Below, piece after piece: positions 1 to 8,388 of a DNA stretch of 64,000 nt. The position numbers and the translations under genes are program-made. This DNA comes from Methylovirgula sp. HY1 (GTDB taxonomy: Bacteria > Pseudomonadota > Alphaproteobacteria > Rhizobiales > Beijerinckiaceae). A model generated the notes under the pieces. It worked only from the letters and a program-made list of their open reading frames with translations. It was not told where the DNA came from and made no database searches. The stretch spans positions 124,001 through 188,000 of the forward strand of contig NZ_CP073764.1 in the NCBI RefSeq assembly GCF_019343105.1. The letters are read 5' to 3'. The first letter of the stretch is position 1. Every line of letters begins with the position of its first letter.

Positions 1-1
1 G

Positions 2-1027
2 GAAAATGTTGCGGTCAAAGAGACGCATATGTCCTTTGTCTTTCTGACCGAGGACCGCGTCTATAAGTTGAAGAAGCCCATCTGCCGACCGCCGCTCGAT
101 CTGACGACGCTCGCCGCGCGGGAGGCCAATTGCCTCGACGAGGTCCGGCTGAATCGACGGCTGGCGCCGGAGCTTTATCTCGGCACCGTCGCGCTGACTT
201 GTTCGCGGGAGGGCCAGCTCGCTTTGGGTGGGAACGGCCAGATCGTGGATTGGCTCGTCGTCATGCGGCGTTTGCCTGCGGAGCTGATGCTTGATCAACT
301 CCTCGCGCAGGATGGGCTCGCTGAAGGACGGGTGGACGAGCTTGCTGATCTTCTTGCGCGCTTCTATGTCGCCGCGGCGCGGCCTAAGCTGCCGCCCGAC
401 ACCTATCTCGCCCGCCTCATTGCCCAGCATCGCCTCAATCTTGATGTTCTTAAACGTCCTTTCGCGAATTACGACCCAAGCCATGCGTTGGCTATTGGAA
501 TGCGTATCGATGCGGCCATCAAGGGATGTGGACCATTGCTCATCACCCGTGCCGCTGCGGGCGCGATCGTCGAAGGGCATGGCGATCTGCGCCCGGAGCA
601 TGTTTGTTTCAACCGCCCGCTCGTGATCTTCGATTGCCTCGAGTTCAGTGACGAGCTGCGAACACTCGATCCTTTCGATGAGCTGGCTTATCTCGCGCTG
701 GAATGTTCGGTGTTGGCGCACCAACACGAACCGGCGGTGCAGGAGGCCACGCCGATCCGCGGCGCTAATAAGGGCGGCGCGACTATTTCTGCCTCCGATT
801 TCGGCCCGCGCCTCATCGCAAAGGTCGCCGAACGTCTCGGGCAGGAGCCGCCTGCGATGCTCCTGCATCTCTATACGGCCTTGCGGGCCGAGTTGCGGGC
901 GCGACTCATGCTGGCGCATCTCCTTGATGCGCATCCACGCGAGCCAGAGAAATGGGCACCGCTTGCCGGGCTCTATCTCGCCTTTGCCGAAAACAGTCTC
1001 AACTGTCTCGACGTTGCCGTAGCGTGA
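2..1027 (+). CDS. COG2187-type aminoglycoside-phosphotransferase-like kinase (5' partial)
   Basis: The reading frame is open to the left edge, and residues just before the first ATG (29) read ETHMSFVFLTEDRVYKLKKP. This resembles the conserved early strand and lysine of COG2187 APH-like proteins, so the true start probably lies outside the window and the ATG at 29 is internal. The APH catalytic loop is visible as GHGDLRPEH, followed by IFDCLEF in the place of the metal-binding motif. Many relatives carry a second P-loop kinase domain after the APH domain; this one stops after about 340 residues and lacks it. The substrate is unknown, and an antibiotic-resistance role should not be assumed. It ends 10 bases from the convergent PRPP-synthetase-like gene. 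Confidence 0.8.
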   Translation, partial: ENVAVKETHMSFVFLTEDRVYKLKKPICRPPLDLTTLAAREANCLDEVRLNRRLAPELYLGTVALTCSREGQLALGGNGQIVDWLVVMRRLPAELMLDQLLAQDGLAEGRVDELADLLARFYVAAARPKLPPDTYLARLIAQHRLNLDVLKRPFANYDPSHALAIGMRIDAAIKGCGPLLITRAAAGAIVEGHGDLRPEHVCFNRPLVIFDCLEFSDELRTLDPFDELAYLALECSVLAHQHEPAVQEATPIRGANKGGATISASDFGPRLIAKVAERLGQEPPAMLLHLYTALRAELRARLMLAHLLDAHPREPEKWAPLAGLYLAFAENSLNCLDVAVA

Positions 1028-1037
1028 AATGCGGCTT

Positions 1038-2615
1038 TCAATGCCGCGCCTGCGGTGGGTCTGGCAAAGCTATCTCCGGCGCGGTACCGCGTTGCAGCAA
1101 GGTGCTGATCGCGCCGCCGTCATGCGCGATGCGGATGGCTTCGCCGATGAGATCGGCGATGCTCACGATCTCGAGCTTTGCCGAAAGAACTCCGCCGATG
1201 GCGGGCGGCAAGGGGATGCTGTCGGTAACGATGAATCGATCGATCGATGAGTGCAGGAGATGCGCGGCATCGGCGCCGATGAAGAGCCCATGGGTGGCGA
1301 TCGCGTAGATCTCGGTCGCGCCATGCTGGCGACAGGCGGAAGCTGCGCGGATCATCGTCTCCCCCGTACCGATCATATCGTCGAGGATCAGCGCCGTTGC
1401 TCCGGCGACGTCGCCCGCGAAGATCTCGCCCGTCACCACGCCCATGCTGCGCTGCTTGTCGACGAAGGCTTTTGCGACCGGCCGCGCGAGCTCCTGCTCG
1501 AGCGCTTCGCGCAACAATTCGGCGCGCTTGCCGCCGCCGAGATCGGGCGAGACGACGCTGACCTTCTTGCCTTCGACGCGCGGCGCGACATTTCGCGTAA
1601 AGAGACTGTCTGTATCGAGATGGATCGTCGGGCAGCGAAAGGCGTTTTGGAAAGCGGCAAGATTATGTGCGGTGACGCTGATGATTTCGTCGACTCCCAT
1701 GGATTCGAGAAGCTGTGCGACAAAGCGCGTCGCGATCGGATCGCGCGATTTGGTTTGCCTGTCCTTGCGGGCATAGCAAAGGTAGGGAATGACCGCGCTG
1801 ATGCGGCGCGCGCCCGCCTGGCGCAGAGTCGCGATGAAAAAAGCGAATTTGATGAGCCGGTCGTTGACGCTGTCATCGCGCGTCGGGTCATCGCTACCCG
1901 AAAGCGAGTCGAGGATGAAGACATGGCGCCTGCGGACGCTGGTCAAGGGCCGAAGTTTATGTTCGCCGTCTTCGAAGCTCCGCTCCTCGTAAGGGGCGAG
2001 CGGCAAAGCGAGCGCCGCGGCGATTTTCTCACCGAGCGCCTGCGCGCCCTTTAAGGCAAAGATCATGGGTTCGTCGCCAAGCATGTGGGTGGCGTGTCGG
2101 AAGAGAGGGCGGTGGGCCATCTCGCGAATGGCGATCCCGCCGAAAATGGAGGTCGCAGAGGGTTCATCTCCCGCTGCCAATGGCGCGGCGAGAATTTCGA
2201 CGTGTTTTGCAGAATTTTCGCCATGATACAGCGTGAATTCAGCAAGCACCGGCTCGCCGGCTTTCTGGACAGTGTCGAAAAGCCGGCGCAACCGCGCCGC
2301 CGCGCGCAGATTTTCGACCGCAGTCAGCGGCTTGCCGATTTCGCAACGTCCAAGGAGAGGCATGAGCGCCGTGGCGCCTTCGGCGAGGATATAGGATCTC
2401 GCCGCCGCTCCAGACCGGAAGCGAAAGGCTTGTCGCGCCGCGAGGCCAAGCTTGTCACGCGCAAGCGCCGCTTCTGTCGGGGCAATATAACCGTTGCGAA
2501 GCACCCGCCAATGCGCGAGCAGAGCCGCCAGCGCAACGTCGCGCGGCCGCGGTGCATAGTCGAGCCGTTCGAATAGACGTTTGAGCGGAGGATCGGTCAA
2601 AGCAAGCGTTGTCAT
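1038..2615 (-). CDS. PAS-like domain fused to a divergent ribose-phosphate pyrophosphokinase
   Basis: A 525-residue protein. The ATG at 2615 is chosen because GAGGAAA sits 6 bases upstream; the frame extends further up only through a TTG. Residues about 25-165 (ALLAHWRVLRNGY onward) look like the PAS-type domain of many alphaproteobacterial proteins. Residues about 183-500 are a PRPP synthetase fold with VSPDLGGGKRAE and LDDMIGTGETM, matching the ribose-5-phosphate and PRPP loops. Ordinary Prs is about 315 residues and has DDMIDTGGT and a DLHxxQIQGFF signature; here these read DDMIGTGET and TAHNLAAFQNAF, so it is a divergent paralogue rather than the housekeeping enzyme. It may make PRPP or recycle ribose phosphates under stress. 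It is divergent from the HPF-like gene across paired FNR-like boxes. Confidence 0.8.
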   Translation of the reverse strand: MTTLALTDPPLKRLFERLDYAPRPRDVALAALLAHWRVLRNGYIAPTEAALARDKLGLAARQAFRFRSGAAARSYILAEGATALMPLLGRCEIGKPLTAVENLRAAARLRRLFDTVQKAGEPVLAEFTLYHGENSAKHVEILAAPLAAGDEPSATSIFGGIAIREMAHRPLFRHATHMLGDEPMIFALKGAQALGEKIAAALALPLAPYEERSFEDGEHKLRPLTSVRRRHVFILDSLSGSDDPTRDDSVNDRLIKFAFFIATLRQAGARRISAVIPYLCYARKDRQTKSRDPIATRFVAQLLESMGVDEIISVTAHNLAAFQNAFRCPTIHLDTDSLFTRNVAPRVEGKKVSVVSPDLGGGKRAELLREALEQELARPVAKAFVDKQRSMGVVTGEIFAGDVAGATALILDDMIGTGETMIRAASACRQHGATEIYAIATHGLFIGADAAHLLHSSIDRFIVTDSIPLPPAIGGVLSAKLEIVSIADLIGEAIRIAHDGGAISTLLQRGTAPEIALPDPPQARH

Positions 2616-2687
2616 CGCGTTTCCTCGCAGGCTTGACGGTTGCGGGAACAGAGCTTCGGCCAAAACAATGGCAAGTCCCGACGGCCG

Positions 2688-2750
2688 GCATCTTGACCGA
2701 CATCAAGGGCGTGCATCGCCGATACGCGCCCTTGATGTCGGTCAAGATGC
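2688..2750. promoter_or_regulatory. 24-bp perfect inverted repeat with two FNR/FixK-like boxes
   Basis: Arms 2688-2711 and 2727-2750 are perfect reverse complements around a 15-base spacer. Each arm contains a 14-base site close to TTGAT-N4-ATCAA: TTGACCGACATCAA at 2693-2706 and TTGATGTCGGTCAA at 2732-2745, each matching 9 of 10 fixed bases. The site centres are 39 bp apart. The element lies between two divergent genes (starts at 2615 and 2888) with no T-tract after either arm, which favours a shared operator region over a terminator. Binding by FNR/FixK-type regulators, and hence low-oxygen control, is inferred from the motif. Confidence 0.7.
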
Positions 2751-2887
2751 AGCAGGGGGCCGCGCCTATTGTTGAAGTCTCGGCATCGCGAGGGAAGCTC
2801 CGCGCGCTTTTCCGGTCGGAGCATCTGATTGCTTCGCCGGTCGCTGAAGAAAGGAATTTGCACATGGTAAAGGTAGAGGAGAGAACA

Positions 2888-3457
2888 ATGCAGGTTCCGC
2901 CCCAGATCGACTTTCACGGAATGGATCCATCGCCGGATTTGCGTCGGCGTGCCGAGGAATGGATTGGCAAGCTTGAAACGCGCTTTGGCCGCATCACCTC
3001 TTGCCGGGTCGTGATCAAGGCGCCTGGCGAGCGGCACAAGACCAGCGGTCTCTACGAGGTAAATGTCGAGCTTGCTTTGCCTGACGGCCGCAGCGTGACC
3101 GCGGCACGCACGCCGCCGGCCGATGAGAGATTCAGAGATCCACATTTCGCGATCGATGAATGCTTCAGGCGGGCGCGCCGGCGGTTGCAGGACCAAGCGC
3201 GGCGGCTGCGCGGCCAGGTCAAATCGCACGTTGCACCGCCGATGGGTACGGTGGTCGATCTTCACCTAGACGATGGCTATGGCTTCGTGCGGACGCCGGA
3301 CGAGCGCGACATTTATTTTCATCGCAACAGCGTGCTCGATGATGGCTTTGACAAATTGGAAGTCGGGACCCGTGTCACCTTCAGCGAAGAGCAGGGCATC
3401 AAAGGTCCGCAGGCGAGCACGGTGCGTCTCGTCGGCAAACATGCCTTGCGCGTATGA
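2888..3457 (+). CDS. HPF/RaiA-like ribosome-associated domain fused to a cold-shock domain
   Basis: A 189-residue protein from the ATG at 2888, which has GAGGAGAG 7 bases upstream; an in-frame ATG at 2864 with AAGGA is the alternative. Residues about 1-105 resemble the S30AE/HPF fold (QIDFHGMDPSP, then a basic helix FRRARRRLQDQARRLRGQ). Residues about 118-180 are a cold-shock domain with RNP1-like DGYGFV and RNP2-like DIYFHR. HPF family members dimerise or inactivate ribosomes in resting cells, and CSDs bind single-stranded RNA; the fusion suggests ribosome protection under stress. The upstream FNR-like boxes suggest induction when oxygen is low. Confidence 0.82.
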   Translation: MQVPPQIDFHGMDPSPDLRRRAEEWIGKLETRFGRITSCRVVIKAPGERHKTSGLYEVNVELALPDGRSVTAARTPPADERFRDPHFAIDECFRRARRRLQDQARRLRGQVKSHVAPPMGTVVDLHLDDGYGFVRTPDERDIYFHRNSVLDDGFDKLEVGTRVTFSEEQGIKGPQASTVRLVGKHALRV

Positions 3458-3489
3458 AGGTTGGCGCGTGTGAACACGGGCGATGGCGG

Positions 3490-3531
3490 AGAGGAAAACG
3501 CTCCAAATCAACAAGTTGGAGCATGCTCTAG
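3490..3531. repeat. Dispersed intergenic palindromic repeat (partial copy)
   Basis: The stretch with GGAAAACGCTCCAAATCAA and GGAGCATGCTCTAG is a shortened copy of the element also found at 34859, 37434, 48458 and 60558. It sits at the 3' ends of two convergent genes and just overlaps the RMND1-like stop. Confidence 0.6.
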
Positions 3532-4379
3532 ACTGGGATATGCCCGAAGCTGAAGAATATCTGGAAGAGGGTGAGCCCGATCTCGGCCAGGATCAAGACG
3601 ACGATCGCCGCTTCAAGCCGCGTTGCGCGATCGACATCGAAAATGTCGGTCAAGGCCTGGCCGGTTTCGACGATGACATTGAGCTTTTGCGTGACCGCTT
3701 TGGCGCGTTCGTTCAATTCATATTCGTCTTCGAGCCGCGCATAGAGCCGCTCCAAGTTCGGACGATCCCAGAGGATGTCGGGTTTTTCCTCGACAGCGAC
3801 GCGGCCGGAGATTCGATGCTGCGCCAGCAGGGCCTGGCCGATGAGCTTCAGCATTGAACGACGGTTCCATGGTGCCCGCCCAGTCTCCGCGAGCTGCACG
3901 GCGAAGGGCTCGATTATGTCGAAGACGCCGCCGAGCTTGCCCTCGTCACGGGCGAGCGACACGGACTTTGCCAAAACATCGGCGACGATGAGAAACCGCG
4001 CCGCCGATAAATCCGGCATTTCGACGGGGCCACCGGGCGGCACACGGTCTTCATAATCGGCTCGGATTTCTAGCACGGCCGTCTCTTCGTTCTTGCCGTC
4101 CGGCTTGCCGGAGATACGGCTGGCGATTTTTTCCAGAAAGGCGGTTTCTTCTTCGCTGGTAAGGCCCGCAAAGACCGCCACGCCGAACCGATAGAAGGCC
4201 GCGAATTTCGTCGGGCCGAGGCGGAATGCCAGGGGAACCGTGGCAATCATTTCGGCGCGCTCAAGCCCCGCCGCATCAATGCGATCGCCAACGAGCAGGG
4301 CGCGCGCGACGATCCTTACGGCCGATTTCGAATTGGTCGGTGGCGTTTCCAAGTTGGAGACCTCTGATGTGCCGGTCAT
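3528..4379 (-). CDS. RMND1/Sif2 (DUF155) family protein
   Basis: A 283-residue protein from the ATG at 4379; a TTG two codons upstream is possible. The C-terminal half carries the family pattern LYARLEDEYELNERAKAV followed by KLNVIVETGQALTDIFD, then a hydrophobic segment AAIVVLILAEIGLTLFQIFF that should anchor the protein in the inner membrane. Eukaryotic RMND1 supports mitochondrial translation and yeast relatives are membrane-associated; the bacterial function is poorly known. It sits next to the ribosome-associated HPF-CSD gene and is convergent with it. Confidence 0.85.
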   Translation of the reverse strand: MTGTSEVSNLETPPTNSKSAVRIVARALLVGDRIDAAGLERAEMIATVPLAFRLGPTKFAAFYRFGVAVFAGLTSEEETAFLEKIASRISGKPDGKNEETAVLEIRADYEDRVPPGGPVEMPDLSAARFLIVADVLAKSVSLARDEGKLGGVFDIIEPFAVQLAETGRAPWNRRSMLKLIGQALLAQHRISGRVAVEEKPDILWDRPNLERLYARLEDEYELNERAKAVTQKLNVIVETGQALTDIFDVDRATRLEAAIVVLILAEIGLTLFQIFFSFGHIPV

Positions 4380-4686
4380 TGCCAATTGCCATCTTCTATG
4401 AGCCGCCGGTCAAATCTGTGCCAAGCGTAAGCTTCGGGCCGGCCAATGGAACGGCAGCGTCGCCCACTCATTAAGCTTGAAGCGCGCATCGCCCAATCCG
4501 GCTTGAGATAGGTCAAGGACATAAAACTTTCGATTACTTCAAATGGGACGCGCCAAAATTTCGAGCGTGCGCTGTGGCGCAACAGACGATGTCTCCGCGC
4601 CACAATCTTCGATCGACTGCATACTCCGCTTTGCGAGGAGGTACGATCAGAAGACGACGAATGGCGGCGCAATCGAGGATAATGAA
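4380..4686. other. Intergenic region between divergent genes
   Basis: 307 bases between the RMND1-like and DUF3775 genes. It must hold both promoters, but no clear -35/-10 pair or palindrome was seen. Frames open through it show no recognisable protein. Confidence 0.5.
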
Positions 4687-5133
4687 ATGGCGAATATCGA
4701 ACGCAAAAAAATGGACTCGGATATTCCGGCGCCGGACATCAACCCGGACAAAGTCTGCTTTGTCATTGCCAAATCGCGCGAACTCGAAGCCGAAGACGAA
4801 GGCCTTGAAGCCGACGCTTCCAATCCCACGGACGATGAATTCGCCAGCATTCTCACTGGCGAAGGTTATGAGACAATCAAGCAGGAACTTGCCGCTTTCA
4901 TCGCCGGCCTCGACGATGATGAAAAATGCGAGGTCGTTGCTCTCGTCTGGACTGGCCGCGGCGATTATACAGCCAAAGAATGGCGCGTCGCGGTGTCCCA
5001 AGCGAGGTCGCGACAGGAAATGGACACAGCGGCCTATCTGCTCGGTATCCCTCTACTGTCCGTCTATCTCGAAGCCGGTATGGCCGAGTTCGACATGTCT
5101 TGCCAGGATTTCGATTCACGAAATTACGGCTGA
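4687..5133 (+). CDS. DUF3775 domain-containing protein
   Basis: A 148-residue acidic protein. The ATG at 4687 follows GAGG with 8 bases spacing; the frame is open upstream, but that part has no protein-like composition. The core (ILTGEGYETIKQELAAFIAGL, then EVVALVWTGRG and EWRVAVSQA) matches the small alphaproteobacterial DUF3775 family, whose function is unknown. There is no signal peptide or membrane segment, so it is probably cytoplasmic. Confidence 0.8.
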   Translation: MANIERKKMDSDIPAPDINPDKVCFVIAKSRELEAEDEGLEADASNPTDDEFASILTGEGYETIKQELAAFIAGLDDDEKCEVVALVWTGRGDYTAKEWRVAVSQARSRQEMDTAAYLLGIPLLSVYLEAGMAEFDMSCQDFDSRNYG

Positions 5134-5343
5134 AGCGACTTTACGACGGCGTGTGAGGCTCTCGCTTGCCGGATACGCGCGCGGGCCTACATCACAAAAA
5201 TGATCCGGCGCGCGCCGATCGTCATGTTTTGGACGCGTATTGTCCCACATCAATGGGTCACGTCGATGCTTGGTTAGATTGCTTTATTGCCGCAGCGGCG
5301 CTTGCCGTCGGTACTTTGCCAGACCGCTCAAAAAGGTTGGTTG

Positions 5344-5802
5344 ATGATGCATACGAGGATCAAGAACGGCGATTGGATCGTCATTTGCGATGGCCGCAAA
5401 GCCCTGTTGTTCGAAAATGCGGGCGACGAGGAATTTCCGAATTTCAAAACGCGCGAAGTCTTAGAGCATAAGTCAGAGGCGAATCGCGATATCGATGCCG
5501 ATAAGCCCGGACGCGTTCACGAAAGCGCAACGGCCGGGCGGAGCGCGATCGAGCAGGTCGATCACCATGACCTCGAGGAAACGGCGTTTCTGGCGCAAGT
5601 GTCGAAGCGATTGGACGAACTGGTCGCGGGCGGCGAAGTCCGGCATCTTGTCGTCGTCGCGCCGCCGCGCGCGCTTGGCGCGATCCGCAAGACCTATTCG
5701 GCCGGTCTGCGCGCGGCGATTCGCACCGAAATCGATCAAGATCTGGTGAAAATGCCGATCGATGAAATCGAGACGAAATTCGCGCTTCGCAACAACGTGT
5801 GA
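5344..5802 (+). CDS. Host-attachment-family protein
   Basis: A 152-residue protein starting at the first of two adjacent ATGs (5344/5347), with AAAGGTTGG upstream. Sequence features are WIVICDGRKALLFENAGDE near the N-terminus and RHLVVVAPPRALGAIRKTY in the second half, typical of the family named after an Agrobacterium attachment protein. Members are small cytosolic-looking proteins with an RNase H/eRF1-like fold, so the name reflects a phenotype and not a proven activity. It stands alone upstream of the nuo operon. Confidence 0.8.
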   Translation: MMHTRIKNGDWIVICDGRKALLFENAGDEEFPNFKTREVLEHKSEANRDIDADKPGRVHESATAGRSAIEQVDHHDLEETAFLAQVSKRLDELVAGGEVRHLVVVAPPRALGAIRKTYSAGLRAAIRTEIDQDLVKMPIDEIETKFALRNNV

Positions 5803-6268
5803 GCTGGGAAGCGCTGCTGCGGTAAGGGCGGTTGGCAAGCTGGCCCCTCGCGCTGACGCATCGTTGTTCGCGGCGATCCGACTATCGAGGGATCGGTGTC
5901 AGGGGACATTATGTCGTAGGCAATGCGCGTGTGTCGGCCGCGTCCGCTGTTCTATTGCAGGTGCGTTGCAGACCGAAGAAACCGCCTTCGTGCCGCTGGC
6001 GGTGCGCGTTAATTTTGTGAACGTCTTTTTAATTGTGGGGGAATTTTATTATTATAGAATTAGTCTAGGATACTTGCGGCAGCTGTCTATGCGGCGCGCA
6101 AGACAGAAATTTTGCGCTCCCGGCGCATGTAAAAGGACTGCGACCAAACAGCTACGCCATCTTGCGTCCGCGTTTGCACTGCGATAGGGATCGCGCAGCC
6201 GGAAATCTACTCTCCCGGTTTCCTTATCAGATCCTTGGGATCCTCGACAGATCCAGCCAGGCTCGATC
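5803..6268. other. Intergenic leader upstream of nuoA
   Basis: 466 bases without a recognisable gene. Its first half is GC-rich; 6010-6070 is strikingly AT-rich for this genome and is the best place for the nuo promoter. No FNR-like box or strong palindrome was seen. Confidence 0.55.
6033..6060 (+). promoter_or_regulatory. Candidate nuo operon promoter
   Basis: TTGTGG (6033-6038) and TAGAAT (6055-6060) are separated by 16 bases within the AT-rich block about 210 bases before nuoA. The match to sigma70 consensus is moderate and other pairings are possible. Confidence 0.35.
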
Positions 6269-6634
6269 ATGCCCAATCTGCTCAGCGCTTATCTGCCGCT
6301 CGTGGTCTTCATGGCGGTTGCCGCCTTGATCTCCGGAGCCTTGCTCGTCGCGCCCTTCGTGGTCGCGTTCAAGGCGCCCGATTCGGAAAAATTGTCGGCC
6401 TATGAATGCGGTTTCAAAGCATTCGATGATGCCCGCATGAAATTCGACGTGCGGTTCTATCTCGTTTCGTTGCTCTTCATTATTTTCGATCTCGAAGTCG
6501 CCTTTCTCTTTCCCTGGGCTGTCGCTTTTCATAAGGCGGGCGCCGCTGGTTTTTGGGCGATGCTGGTCTTTCTCGGTGTTTTGACCGTCGGCTTCGTCTA
6601 TGAATGGAGAAAAGGGGCGTTGGAATGGGATTGA
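6269..6634 (+). CDS. nuoA: NADH-quinone oxidoreductase subunit A
   Basis: 121 residues, the usual length for NuoA, with three hydrophobic helices and the conserved stretch [20 protein letters not shown] between the first two. It is part of the membrane arm of proton-pumping complex I near the quinone site. It is the first gene of the operon, and nuoB begins inside its last codons. Confidence 0.97.
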   Translation: MPNLLSAYLPLVVFMAVAALISGALLVAPFVVAFKAPDSEKLSAYECGFKAFDDARMKFDVRFYLVSLLFIIFDLEVAFLFPWAVAFHKAGAAGFWAMLVFLGVLTVGFVYEWRKGALEWD

Positions 6635-7200
6635 CCCCAGCCTTCGAAACGGGTGGCGCCGCTGGCAGCCTTGTTCATCCGGCGACCGGGCGTCCGGTGC
6701 GCGCCGATGATGCGGCCTTCCTGACCATCAATAATGAGCTCGCGGACAAGGGCTTTCTCGTCACGACCACGGCGGAGCTCATCAACTGGGCGCGCACTGG
6801 CTCGCTGATGTGGATGACCTTCGGCCTCGCCTGCTGTGCCGTCGAGATGATGCAGGCTTCCATGCCGCGCTATGATGTCGAGCGTTTCGGATTTGCGCCG
6901 CGCGCTTCGCCGCGGCAGTCGGACGTGATGATCGTGGCTGGAACCTTGACCAACAAGATGGCGCCGGCGCTGCGCAAGGTCTATGACCAGATGCCCGAGC
7001 CGCGCTATGTGATCTCGATGGGCTCCTGCGCCAATGGCGGCGGTTATTATCATTACTCCTATTCGGTCGTGCGTGGCTGCGATCGGATCGTTCCTGTCGA
7101 TATTTACGTGCCCGGCTGCCCGCCTTCGGCGGAGGCCTTGGTTTATGGCATCCTCCTCCTTCAGAAAAAGATCCGCCGCACCGGAACGATAGAGCGCTAG
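6625..7200 (+). CDS. nuoB: NADH-quinone oxidoreductase subunit B
   Basis: 191 residues from the ATG at 6625 (MGLTPAF), which overlaps the end of nuoA by 10 bases; an ATG at 6604 would add seven residues. It carries the N2 cluster ligands in [20 protein letters not shown] and VPGCPPS. NuoB holds the terminal iron-sulfur cluster that passes electrons to quinone. Confidence 0.97.
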   Translation: MGLTPAFETGGAAGSLVHPATGRPVRADDAAFLTINNELADKGFLVTTTAELINWARTGSLMWMTFGLACCAVEMMQASMPRYDVERFGFAPRASPRQSDVMIVAGTLTNKMAPALRKVYDQMPEPRYVISMGSCANGGGYYHYSYSVVRGCDRIVPVDIYVPGCPPSAEALVYGILLLQKKIRRTGTIER

Positions 7201-7228
7201 CGCTCGGGTCGGCGACCGCAAAGAGAAG

Positions 7229-7858
7229 ATGATGATGGACGGTGAACTCAAGGTACTCGGCGAGATGGTGGCGGCGGCTTTGCCCGGTGCCGTGCTCGAT
7301 ATTTCGACCGATTTCGACGAGTTGACCCTGACGCTCGCGCCCGAGCGTTTGATCGAGACCGTGCGTCATCTGCGGGACGATCCAGCCTGTCTCTTCGTTT
7401 GCTTCACCGATCTCACAGCGGTCGATTATCCGACCCGGGCGCCGCGCTTCGATGTCGTTACCCATCTCTTGTCGCCGAAGCACAATCGCCGCGTCAGGAT
7501 CAAGGTCGGCATCGATGAGGATCAGCCGATCGATTCGTTGACGAGCCTTTATCCGGCCGCCAATTGGTTCGAGCGCGAGGCTTATGATCTCTTCGGCGTC
7601 ATTTTCGCCGGCCACCCGGATCTGCGGCGCATCCTCACCGACTATGGTTTCACCGGGCATCCGTTGCGCAAGGATTTTCCGATGACCGGCTATGTTGAAG
7701 TTCGCTATGATGACGAGCAGAAGCGCGTCGTCTACGAGCCGGTGCATCTCAGCCAAGCCTTCCGCAGCTTCGATTTTCTTTCGCCTTGGGAAGGGGCGAT
7801 CGATTATGTGCTGCCGGGCGACGAGAAGGCGTCGCACGACGAGGATGGGAAGCGATGA
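7229..7858 (+). CDS. nuoC: NADH-quinone oxidoreductase subunit C
   Basis: 209 residues (30 kDa-subunit family) with the hallmark [20 protein letters not shown] and the conserved [20 protein letters not shown]. Three consecutive ATGs open the frame (7229, 7232, 7235). It lies in the peripheral arm and is not fused to nuoD. Its stop overlaps the start of the thioesterase gene by four bases (ATGA), implying translational coupling. Confidence 0.97.
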   Translation: MMMDGELKVLGEMVAAALPGAVLDISTDFDELTLTLAPERLIETVRHLRDDPACLFVCFTDLTAVDYPTRAPRFDVVTHLLSPKHNRRVRIKVGIDEDQPIDSLTSLYPAANWFEREAYDLFGVIFAGHPDLRRILTDYGFTGHPLRKDFPMTGYVEVRYDDEQKRVVYEPVHLSQAFRSFDFLSPWEGAIDYVLPGDEKASHDEDGKR

Positions 7859-8289
7859 AGCCCACACTCAAGCCGGGGCTGACCCATCGGCTGGTTTTCC
7901 CGGTGCCGGAAAACAAGACCGTGCCCTATCTCTATCCGGAGGCGCCGGCCTTCGTCGAAATGCCGAAGGTTTTCGCGACCGGATTCATGGTCGGGCTGTT
8001 CGAATGGGCTTGCATCGAATTGCTGACGGAGCATCTCGATCCAGGTGAAGGCAGTCTCGGCATCGCTGTCGCGTTCGATCATGTTGCGCCGACTCCGCCG
8101 GGATTGACCGTGACGGTCGACGCGGAATGCACGGCGGTCGAAGGGCGGCGCGTGAGTTTTCAGGTGCGCGGCCATGACGGGGTCGAGGCCATCGGCCAGG
8201 GACGGCACCAGCGGATGATCGTCAATTGGGACATATTTGGTGAGCGTGTGGCCAGCAAGGCGAAGATGGCTGGGGCGCTGGCGGGCTAG
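7855..8289 (+). CDS. FlK-like hotdog thioesterase embedded in the nuo operon
   Basis: 144 residues from the ATG at 7855, in the ATGA overlap with nuoC. The sequence matches fluoroacetyl-CoA thioesterase (FlK)-type single hotdog proteins: [18 protein letters not shown], then [20 protein letters not shown] and [10 protein letters not shown]. Thr42, Glu50 and His76 fall at the numbers and spacing I recall for the FlK catalytic triad, so it is probably an active acyl-CoA thioesterase. The natural substrate is unknown; fluoroacetyl-CoA is unlikely here, and a toxic or dead-end CoA ester is a reasonable guess. It is not a complex I subunit in known structures, so its co-transcription with nuo is unusual. 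Confidence 0.85.
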   Translation: MKPTLKPGLTHRLVFPVPENKTVPYLYPEAPAFVEMPKVFATGFMVGLFEWACIELLTEHLDPGEGSLGIAVAFDHVAPTPPGLTVTVDAECTAVEGRRVSFQVRGHDGVEAIGQGRHQRMIVNWDIFGERVASKAKMAGALAG

Positions 8290-8388
8290 AACATGATTCG
8301 AATAGCTGCAGGCGCTTCGGATCAGATCATGCGTCAACTGCGGTCGCGTTTCAAAGCGTGGATCGAGAGAGAAGGCTGACGGAGAATT

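Noticed and set aside
2-1027. Antibiotic resistance gene (aminoglycoside phosphotransferase)
   Set aside because: It shares the kinase fold only; the COG2187-type N-terminus and context point to a housekeeping or stress kinase.
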